From Nitrospirales bacterium (GTDB lineage Bacteria; Nitrospirota; Nitrospiria; Nitrospirales; UBA8639), in contig JAAXIB010000038.1 in NCBI GenBank assembly GCA_012270585.1, positions 1 through 64,000 on the forward strand: 64,000 nt of DNA, in the 5' to 3' direction. Positions 57,901-64,000 of the stretch are shown in pieces; position 1 is the first letter of the stretch; each line of letters begins with the position of its first letter. Position numbers and translations under genes: made by a program. The notes beneath the pieces were generated by a model, which was given only the letters and a program-made list of their open reading frames with translations, was not told where the DNA came from and did not search any database.

Positions 57901-59207
57901 AGACCTTTGAGAAGATTCTCCTGACCAACATGGACCGACCCGGCTACACCGGGTCCCTGTCCGATTATGAAGAGGCCGGCGGGTACAAGGCGTTGAAAAC
58001 CGTCTTGGGGAACGTGCCGCCCACTGACATTATCGAAATGGTGAAGAAATCCGGCCTGCGGGGCCGGGGCGGGGCGGGGTTCCCCACCGGCGTGAAATGG
58101 GGTTTCATTCCCAAGGACCATCCGGGTCCCAGATACCTGTGCTGCAACGCCGATGAAAGCGAGCCCGGCACGTTCAAGGACCGTCAATTGATGGAGCGGG
58201 ATCCCCACCAGGTACTGGAAGGCATTGCGATTTCCTGTTACGCCATCGGCGCGCAAACGGCCTACATCTATATACGAGGTGAATTCCGGCTGGCGGCGAA
58301 GATCCTGGAGCGCGCGATTGTCGAAGCCTGCCAGGCCGGGCACTTGGGTTCCGATATTTACGGCAGCGGCGTCACCGTGCACGTGTACGTCCATGCGGGG
58401 GCCGGGGCCTATATCTGTGGTGAGGAAACCGCGCTGCTCGAATCCCTGGAAGGCAAACGGGGCAAGCCCCGGACCAAGCCGCCGTTCCCCGCCACGCATG
58501 GCCTCTACCAGAAACCCACGGTGGTCAACAACGTCGAAACGCTGGCGAACGTCCCCCATATCGTGAATCGGGGAGCCGAATGGTTTGCCTCCATCGGTGC
58601 TCCGCCCAAGAGCACCGGCACGCGGGTCTTTTGTTTGAGCGGCCACGTGAAACGTCCGGGGAATTATGAATTGCCCGTGAACGCGACGTTTCGGGATTTG
58701 ATTTACGAACTTGGCGGAGGCATGCGGTCGGACAAGCCGCTCAAGGCGTTTATCCCGGGCGGGGCCTCGGCGCCGTTTCTGACCCCGGACCACGTGGACG
58801 TGCAGATGGATTTCGAATCGGTGGCTTTGGCGGGGTCCATGTCGGGGTCCGGCGGGATCACCGTGATGGAAGAAGGCACGAGCATGGTGTGGGCGGCCCT
58901 GCGCTTGATGGAATTTTTCTATCATGAATCGTGTGGAAAGTGTACGCCCTGCCGGGAAGGCAGTTCCTGGATCGTGCAAATCCTCCAACGGATTCTGAAC
59001 AAGCAGGGACGACCGGAAGATTTACGGACGCTCACGGAAATTTGTGAAAATATCGGCGGTCGAACGGTGTGTGCGTTCGGCGACGCGGAAATCGCGCCGG
59101 TGCAGAGCACGTTGAAATATTGGCGGAATGAATACGAGGCCTTGATCGAGGAAGCCGAGGCGCTCAAGGGGAGCAGGAAGGAAATCCCGGTCCTGAGTTT
59201 GGCGTAG
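57897..59207 (+). CDS. nuoF: NADH-quinone oxidoreductase subunit F
   Basis: 436 residues from ATG 57897, which overlaps the nuoE stop (ATGA). An open frame reaching back to 57609 is antisense-like noise over nuoE. Binds NADH and FMN and carries cluster N3. Blocks: KKSGLRGRGGAGFPTGVKWGF and NADESEPGTFKDRQLM (FMN/NADH site), YVHAGAGAYICGEETALLESLEGKRGKPR, and cluster ligands in ESCGKCTPCREG plus the later Cys in GGRTVCAFGD. Length is normal. Confidence 0.95.
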   Translation: MKTFEKILLTNMDRPGYTGSLSDYEEAGGYKALKTVLGNVPPTDIIEMVKKSGLRGRGGAGFPTGVKWGFIPKDHPGPRYLCCNADESEPGTFKDRQLMERDPHQVLEGIAISCYAIGAQTAYIYIRGEFRLAAKILERAIVEACQAGHLGSDIYGSGVTVHVYVHAGAGAYICGEETALLESLEGKRGKPRTKPPFPATHGLYQKPTVVNNVETLANVPHIVNRGAEWFASIGAPPKSTGTRVFCLSGHVKRPGNYELPVNATFRDLIYELGGGMRSDKPLKAFIPGGASAPFLTPDHVDVQMDFESVALAGSMSGSGGITVMEEGTSMVWAALRLMEFFYHESCGKCTPCREGSSWIVQILQRILNKQGRPEDLRTLTEICENIGGRTVCAFGDAEIAPVQSTLKYWRNEYEALIEEAEALKGSRKEIPVLSLA

Positions 59208-59399
59208 GTGAAAATGCTCACTCACCTCTACCTCCCCTCACCCCTCCTTACAAAGGAGGGGAATCAGCGGTGCCTCCAAGGAGAGGAAGTGGCTGATGCG
59301 GGGTGAGGCTTTTGTGCCTCCCCTTTGTAAGGGGAGGGTAGGTGGGGTAGAGCCCGCAATGGTCAACGAATGACTGAACGCATAGAGTAATCATTAACC
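59208..59399. repeat. Dispersed repeat pair in the nuoF-nuoG spacer
   Basis: 59231-59263 (CCCCTCACCCCTCCTTACAAAGGAGGGG) and 59317-59350 (CCTCCCCTTTGTAAGGGGAGG, then TAGGTGGGGTAG) are the two arms of the unit seen at 27.2 and 30.5 kb, here inverted to each other. The TCAACGAATGACTGAAC motif follows (59362-59386) and ends 13 bp before the nuoG ATG, so this repeat occupies the expected ribosome-binding region. Confidence 0.75.
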
Positions 59400-62087
59400 A
59401 TGTCGAACACCCCAAACATGCTGACGATCACGATCGACGGCATCCGCACGCAGGTTCCTGAAGGCACGCTCGTGATCGAGGCGGCCCGGCAGGTGGGCGT
59501 GATGGTGCCCCATTTCTGTTACCATCCGAAGCTGGCGCCCGACGCGAATTGCCGGATGTGTCTGGTGGAAATCGAAAAAATTCCGAAACTCCAGACCTCG
59601 TGCAGCACGCGCGTGGCCGACGGCATGGTCGTGCGGTCGTCGGTGCCGAACGTGGAGAATGCGCGTAAATGGGTGTTGCAGTTGTTGTTGGGCAATCATC
59701 CGCTCGATTGCCCGGTGTGCGACCAGGGCGGCCGCTGCGACTTGCAGGATTTTTCGCACGAATACACGCCCACCGTCAGCCGGTTCAAGGAACTGAAGCG
59801 GGTCTTTCCGAAACAATACCTCGGCCCGGTCATTGAAACCCAGATGAACCGTTGCGTGTCGTGCATGCGCTGCGTCCGGTATTGCGATGAAGTGATTGAC
59901 GCCCAGGCGTTGGCGGCCGACGGCCGCGGCACGCTCACGCAAATTACGCATTGGGCCGGCAATGAACTCGAATGCGACATGTGCGGCGGGTGTATCCAGA
60001 TTTGTCCGGTCGGAGCCATCACCAGCCGGTTGTCGATGTACGACTATCGCCCGTGGATGCTCAAACGGACGGAGACCATTTGTTCCTATTGCGGGGACGG
60101 GTGCCAGATCACGGTCCAGCGAAAGAACGATCAATTGATCGAAGTGAATTCGGCTTTGGGCGCCGGCCGGAACAACGGGGACCTCTGCGCCCGCGGGTAT
60201 TTCGGCTACCACGCCGCGGTCCATCCCGATCGCGTGCGGCACCCGCTCGTGCGGCAGGCCGACGGCTCCTTTGCCGAAGTCACGTGGGAAGAAGCGTTGG
60301 ATCGCGTGGCCCGGGAGTTGACGGCTATGAAGGCGACGCACGGCGCCGATGCGATCGGCGGTCTCATCACGGCTCGCTGTACCAACGAGGATCTGTACGT
60401 ATTCCAGAAATTCATGCGCGTCGTGATCGGAACGAATCAGATCGACAGCAGTGCCCGCTACGGGTACATCAACGGCGTGCGCGCGCTCCGGCGGGTGCAG
60501 GGCACTCATCGCTGGACGGTTCGCTATGAGGACGTGGCCAGGGCCGACGGCATCATGCTGGTCGGCACCAACCTCAATGAGTCCAATCCCATCACCGCCC
60601 TGCACGTCAAGCGAGCCGTGAAACATGCAGGCGCCCAACTGATTACCCTGGAATCCTTGCTTCCGTTCCGTTCGACGGTGAGTAACGTGACGACGCTGGC
60701 CCGGCATCACCTGACGGTGAAGAGCGGCCGGTTCGCCGCGGCCATCCTGGGATTGTTGAAAGCCGTTGTCGAGTCGGACCTGGTTCATGAGGACATCGCC
60801 CGGGAGGCGCCGGAGTTCGTGCAGGCGATCCGGGAGAAGGTGGCCGGGGTCTCCTGGAAAGCGATCCAGGCACAGTCCGGTCTCCCGCAAGCGGAGGTTG
60901 AAGCCGCGGCCCGGACGTATGCACAGGCTGGGCGTGCCGTCGTGCTGGTTGGAAGGGAGGTCCTTCGGTCGCTGGGCGGGGAGGGGATGGTCACCAACCT
61001 CCTGGATCTCCTGATCCTCACGGGACATCTCCGGAGAGATGGTTCGGGCCTGGGTTGTTTGGCTGAAGCGAACAATGAGCAGGGCGCCGTGGAAATGGGG
61101 GCCGTTGCCGAATATTTTCCTGGGCCCGCGGATCTTCACGACGAAGAGAGTCAACGAACCTTGACGCGGGCCTGGGGGCAGGCGGTTCCCGGGGGAGCGT
61201 CCGCCAGTTTGCCGGAACTGTTGAGCCGGGCCAAGACCGGCGCCATCAAATCGTTGTTCATCGTGGGAGAAAATCCGGTTGAATCGTTGCCGGGTGACGC
61301 CGACGTGACCGCGGCGCTGGATGCGCTGGAATTCCTGGTTTGCCAGGACCTGTTTCTGACGGAAACCGCGAAACGGGCGCACGTGGTGTTTCCCGCGTGT
61401 TCGGCCATGGAAAAGGACGGCACGTTTACGAATACGGAAGGTCACGTGCAGCCCGTTCGCCAGTCGATCGAGCCCCTGGGGGAAAGCCTGCCCGATTGGG
61501 AAATGTTTTCGGCCCTGTCGGTGTTGATGGATCAGCCCATCGAGTACGGCGAGGTCAAGGAGATCTTCAAGGAAATACGAGGCGTGATTCCAGGGTATGG
61601 TCTTCTGGGCCCGGCTTCCACGCCCCCGAAAGCCAAAGAGAATACGGTCGCACAATACGTGAAGACGGGGTTCAAGGAGGATATCGACCGGCGATATGCG
61701 CTCGATCCGTTGTCCGCGGCGCCGGAGGGGTCGATGACGCTCCGGTTGGTCCAGTCCCTGTACCATTCCGGAAAATACAGTACGCGCGCGAAGGGGCTGA
61801 TGGAAATCGAAGGAGAAGGTCTGCTGCACGTCAATTCCCGTGAGGCCCGGCGCTTGGGGATTGAAGAGGGCCAGGCCGTCCGGCTCTCGAACGATCGCGG
61901 GCAGGCCAGCGTTTCCGTGAAACTCAATGACCGTGTGCCCGATGCCGTGGCGTGGTTTCCCGAGCATTTCGACCAATCCGTGCGAGCGTTGTTTTCGTTG
62001 AAAGGGCCTGCCCCCGCGGAAGTGGGGGTTGATCCGCAGACCCACGTGCCCGTGTGGAAGACGACTCACGTCACGATGACAAAATGA
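59400..62087 (+). CDS. nuoG: NADH-quinone oxidoreductase subunit G
   Basis: 895 residues. N-terminal [2Fe-2S] ferredoxin domain (N1b: VPHFCYHP, NCRMCLVEIEK, LQTSCS), then the His-Cys [4Fe-4S] region (HPLDCPVCDQGGRCDLQD; N5) and the ferredoxin-like cluster N4 (RCVSCMRCVRYC, ECDMCGGCIQICPVGAI). The molybdopterin-oxidoreductase-like part carries the extra N7-type motif ICSYCGDGCQ with a later DLCARGYFG. This motif is kept in some bacteria such as E. coli and Thermus and absent from mitochondria. The C-terminus ends in a molydopterin-binding-like beta domain. No Shine-Dalgarno is apparent; the region is occupied by a dispersed repeat. Confidence 0.94.
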   Translation: MSNTPNMLTITIDGIRTQVPEGTLVIEAARQVGVMVPHFCYHPKLAPDANCRMCLVEIEKIPKLQTSCSTRVADGMVVRSSVPNVENARKWVLQLLLGNHPLDCPVCDQGGRCDLQDFSHEYTPTVSRFKELKRVFPKQYLGPVIETQMNRCVSCMRCVRYCDEVIDAQALAADGRGTLTQITHWAGNELECDMCGGCIQICPVGAITSRLSMYDYRPWMLKRTETICSYCGDGCQITVQRKNDQLIEVNSALGAGRNNGDLCARGYFGYHAAVHPDRVRHPLVRQADGSFAEVTWEEALDRVARELTAMKATHGADAIGGLITARCTNEDLYVFQKFMRVVIGTNQIDSSARYGYINGVRALRRVQGTHRWTVRYEDVARADGIMLVGTNLNESNPITALHVKRAVKHAGAQLITLESLLPFRSTVSNVTTLARHHLTVKSGRFAAAILGLLKAVVESDLVHEDIAREAPEFVQAIREKVAGVSWKAIQAQSGLPQAEVEAAARTYAQAGRAVVLVGREVLRSLGGEGMVTNLLDLLILTGHLRRDGSGLGCLAEANNEQGAVEMGAVAEYFPGPADLHDEESQRTLTRAWGQAVPGGASASLPELLSRAKTGAIKSLFIVGENPVESLPGDADVTAALDALEFLVCQDLFLTETAKRAHVVFPACSAMEKDGTFTNTEGHVQPVRQSIEPLGESLPDWEMFSALSVLMDQPIEYGEVKEIFKEIRGVIPGYGLLGPASTPPKAKENTVAQYVKTGFKEDIDRRYALDPLSAAPEGSMTLRLVQSLYHSGKYSTRAKGLMEIEGEGLLHVNSREARRLGIEEGQAVRLSNDRGQASVSVKLNDRVPDAVAWFPEHFDQSVRALFSLKGPAPAEVGVDPQTHVPVWKTTHVTMTK

Positions 62088-62397
62088 GGTAACGAGCAGA
62101 CATGAATCCGTAGGGGCGGACCTGCGTGTCCGCCCGGATCAAATAGGGGCTGCGGTGTCGGGTTACGCCTTCGGCTAACCCGACCTACGTCACTGTCTGC
62201 ACGCCAAGAGATGAAAGTGGAAGCATTGGTGGCCGGAGGGCAGGCACAGGGGCCTGCCCCTACAAATACGGGCTCTCTCCCGGCCGTAGGGGACGGCCCC
62301 CGTGCCGTCCCGAATGGATGGCGCCGCTACACCAGAGAGGGCTATTTTCATACCAAAGAGTGAAGATGTGTAAAAAGATCATTAGAGGAGTGTACCC
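62088..62397. repeat. Cluster of repeats in the nuoG-nuoH spacer
   Basis: About 310 bp. 62110-62135: GTAGGGGCGGACCTGCGTGT, then CCGCCC. 62153-62190: TGTCGGGTTACGCCTTCGGC, then TAACCCGACCTACG. 62195-62222: half of the CTGCACGCCAAGAGATGAAA unit. 62236-62262: GGGCAGGCACAGGGGCCTGCCC. 62286-62313: 28-bp identical copy of 57328-57355. The end holds the GAGGAG ribosome-binding site of nuoH. Confidence 0.75.
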
Positions 62398-63459
62398 GTG
62401 TTTGAGACCAGCATTAAATTGGCGTTGACCTTATCCCAGATCGGGGTGGTGATGGGCGTGGTCCTGCTGACCGTGGCGGTGCTCACCCTGTTGGAACGAA
62501 AAGTGCTCAGTTGGATGCAGGACCGTATGGGTCCGATGGAAGTCGGACCGTATGGGGTCCTGCAGCCGGTGGCCGACGGGCTGAAGCTGTTTTTCAAGGA
62601 AGACATCATCCCGGCCGGGGCGAACAAGATCATGTTCAGTCTCGCGCCCATCATCGTGTTGGTGCCGGCCCTGATCGGGTTCGCCGTGATCCCGTTCGGT
62701 CCCAACTGGACGATCGACGTCCTGGGCGTGGAGTTCAAGCCCTTTGTGATCAGCGACATCAACATCGGCGTGTTGTACATCCTGGCGTTCGCGTCCATCG
62801 GGGCGTACGGGGTCATCCTGGGCGGATGGGCCTCCAACAGCAAGTACTCGTTGTTGGGCGGTCTGCGCTCGGCTGCGCAGTTGATCAGCTATGAACTCAA
62901 CGTGGGGCTGGCGATCGTCGGGGTGTTGTTGCTGGCGGGGAGCCTGAGTTTGGTCAAAATCACCGAAGCCCAGGCCGGCGGGTTCTGGAACTGGTTTGCC
63001 TTCGACCCCTTGCCCTTTCCGCAGTTCATCGCCTTTGTCGTTTTTTTGATCGCGTCCGTGGCCGAAACCAACCGGCTCCCTTTTGACCTTCCGGAAGCGG
63101 AAAGCGAATTGGTCGCGGGGTTCTTCACGGAATACAGCGGCATGCGGTTCGCGTTTTTCTTCATGGCAGAATATGCGAACATGATCCTGGTGTCGTGCAT
63201 GTCCACGGTCCTGTTCTTCGGCGGCTGGCACGCCCCCCTGCCGTTCTTGCAGGCACCCGGGATGTTCGCCTGGGTAACGGGAATTTTCTGGTTTACGGTC
63301 AAGGTCTACTTTTTCCTGTTCTTGTTTTTCTGGATCCGCGCCACGTTGCCGCGGTTACGGTACGACCAGTTGATGCGGTTCGGCTGGAAGGTGCTCTTGC
63401 CCATTGCCTTGGGGAACGTGGTGGTGACGTCGCTGCTCGCCTATATCTTCCCCAATTAG
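62398..63459 (+). CDS. nuoH: NADH-quinone oxidoreductase subunit H
   Basis: 353 residues, GTG start seven bases after GAGGAG. Eight to nine membrane helices form the quinone chamber and link peripheral and membrane arms. Family blocks: [93 protein letters not shown] and [15 protein letters not shown]-like [21 protein letters not shown]. The conserved glutamates and the [10 protein letters not shown] loop are intact. Confidence 0.95.
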   Translation: MFETSIKLALTLSQIGVVMGVVLLTVAVLTLLERKVLSWMQDRMGPMEVGPYGVLQPVADGLKLFFKEDIIPAGANKIMFSLAPIIVLVPALIGFAVIPFGPNWTIDVLGVEFKPFVISDINIGVLYILAFASIGAYGVILGGWASNSKYSLLGGLRSAAQLISYELNVGLAIVGVLLLAGSLSLVKITEAQAGGFWNWFAFDPLPFPQFIAFVVFLIASVAETNRLPFDLPEAESELVAGFFTEYSGMRFAFFFMAEYANMILVSCMSTVLFFGGWHAPLPFLQAPGMFAWVTGIFWFTVKVYFFLFLFFWIRATLPRLRYDQLMRFGWKVLLPIALGNVVVTSLLAYIFPN

Positions 63460-63461
63460 AC

Positions 63462-63499
63462 TAGATCCCCGATCGGGCGGGGACAAGCCACGAGGAGCC
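63462..63499. repeat. Repeat unit between nuoH and nuoI that carries the nuoI ribosome-binding site
   Basis: GATCCCCGATCGGGCGGGGACAAG then CCACGAGGAG, same family as 52936-52984. The CGAGGA of the unit is the Shine-Dalgarno (GAGGAG at 63493-63497 region) placed ~9 bases before ATG 63506. Confidence 0.65.
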
Positions 63500-63505
63500 G
63501 GGTCG

Positions 63506-64000
63506 ATGAAACTCAAGAAGTGGATTCAGTCGCTGATCTTTTATGAAATCCTCCTGGGCATGAAGGAGACGCTCAAACATTTCCTGAAGTATCGTCCCAT
63601 CACGCTGGAATATCCCCACGTCAAGAAACCGCTGCCCGAGAATTACCGGGGCATGTTGGGGTTGCTGCGATACGACGATGATACGGAAAAATGCGTGGGG
63701 TGTGATTTGTGCGAGGCGGCCTGTCCCTCTCGCGTGATTCGCGTGGTCAGCGCCGAGGTGCCCGGGGAACCCACCAAGCGGTTCGCGAAGGAATATTACA
63801 TGGATATGACGCGCTGCCTGTTCTGCGGGCTGTGCGTCGAGGCCTGTCCGGTGGATGCCCTGGGCATGTCGCAGGAATTCGAGTGGGCCGTGTACGACAA
63901 ACGCAATTTGCATTTGAATAAAGAACAACTGTTGGCAATCGGAGATCGGGCGTTTCCGGAACGGGAAAAACGGCTGGAATTCCAGCACCCCAACGTGGCC
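63506..64000 (+). CDS. nuoI: NADH-quinone oxidoreductase subunit I (5' part, runs off the window)
   Basis: 165 residues are seen, with no stop before base 64000. It starts at ATG 63506 (MKLKKWIQSLIFYEILLGMK, an amphipathic membrane-surface helix). Two [4Fe-4S] motifs follow, CVGCDLCEAACP (from residue 68) and CLFCGLCVEACP (from residue ~107), for clusters N6a and N6b that pass electrons from NuoG to NuoB. GMLGLLRYDDDTEKCVGC and EYYMDMTRCLFCGLC are typical. nuoJ and the antiporter-type subunits are expected downstream. Confidence 0.94.
   Translation, partial: MKLKKWIQSLIFYEILLGMKETLKHFLKYRPITLEYPHVKKPLPENYRGMLGLLRYDDDTEKCVGCDLCEAACPSRVIRVVSAEVPGEPTKRFAKEYYMDMTRCLFCGLCVEACPVDALGMSQEFEWAVYDKRNLHLNKEQLLAIGDRAFPEREKRLEFQHPNVA

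Noticed and set aside
59394-62069. 891-codon open frame antisense to nuoG
   Set aside because: It mirrors nuoG codon by codon; its length follows from the GC-rich codon use of nuoG. The product has no recognisable domain and is rich in His/Arg/Pro, as antisense translations are.

Overview
The window is a stretch of a GC-rich, Gram-negative bacterial chromosome. It carries outer-membrane machinery (three TonB-dependent receptors, a Tol system, a TonB-ExbB-ExbD system, lipoproteins), c-type cytochromes and most of a respiratory complex I operon. Gene content and protein style (paired small c-type cytochromes, nuoCD fusion, the mutL-miaA-mtnP-kinase order, many dispersed palindromic intergenic repeats) most resemble the Nitrospirota (Nitrospira-like), but this is an inference from memory of families; no taxonomic marker such as rRNA is present.

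Layout. 0-3.2 kb: two DUF2723-type membrane glycosyltransferase-like genes (the first cut by the window edge) and a ~120 bp remnant of a third copy. 3.3-8.3 kb: pyrE, an unknown gene, a SUMF1-fold protein lacking the catalytic cysteines, an MltD-like lytic transglycosylase and a YfgM-like TPR protein. 8.4-20.6 kb: tRNA-Val and tRNA-Asp behind a consensus promoter, then a co-directional block tolQ-tolR-tolA-like-tolB, a 620-residue coiled-coil lipoprotein where pal would be expected, mutL, miaA, mtnP, a PfkB kinase and rodZ. 20.6-23.6 kb: two tandem c-type cytochrome genes (the second apparently frameshifted at a G8 tract), a small basic protein, a HEAT-repeat protein and a small anchored coiled-coil protein. 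23.7-45.1 kb: three TonB receptor loci. The first has a Fur-box-like promoter. The second is divergent from a PepSY membrane protein gene. The third lies in a minus-strand cluster with a TonB-like protein, a TPR protein, tonB, exbB and exbD. Interspersed are a UvrD-type helicase, a putative zincin, tRNA-Arg and tRNA-Lys, a Slp lipoprotein and a DUF4143 ATPase. 45.3-48.1 kb: secA. 48.2-53 kb: an accessory stretch with an AbiEii-type nucleotidyltransferase plus a small partner, several unknown exported or membrane genes with lower GC, an orphan ribbon-helix-helix antitoxin, and imperfect 48-bp direct repeats that flank part of it. 53-64 kb: a MidA/NDUFAF7-type methyltransferase directly upstream of nuoA, nuoB, nuoCD, nuoE, nuoF, nuoG, nuoH and the start of nuoI.

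How the genes fit together. Most loci serve the cell envelope: Tol (envelope constriction and stability), RodZ (cell shape), MltD (wall remodelling), SecA (export), and TonB systems that power nutrient or iron uptake. The nuo operon makes the proton-pumping NADH:quinone oxidoreductase, and the adjacent methyltransferase is a plausible modifier of NuoD.

The most unusual traits are: (i) several families of dispersed palindromic repeats that fill nearly every long spacer, including those inside the nuo operon, and that in places supply a stop codon (pyrE) or a ribosome-binding site (nuoI); (ii) the G8 frameshift between a signal peptide and a cytochrome; (iii) the missing pal gene with a giant coiled-coil lipoprotein in its place; (iv) the midA-nuo linkage; and (v) an exact 81-bp internal repeat in a TonB-like gene.
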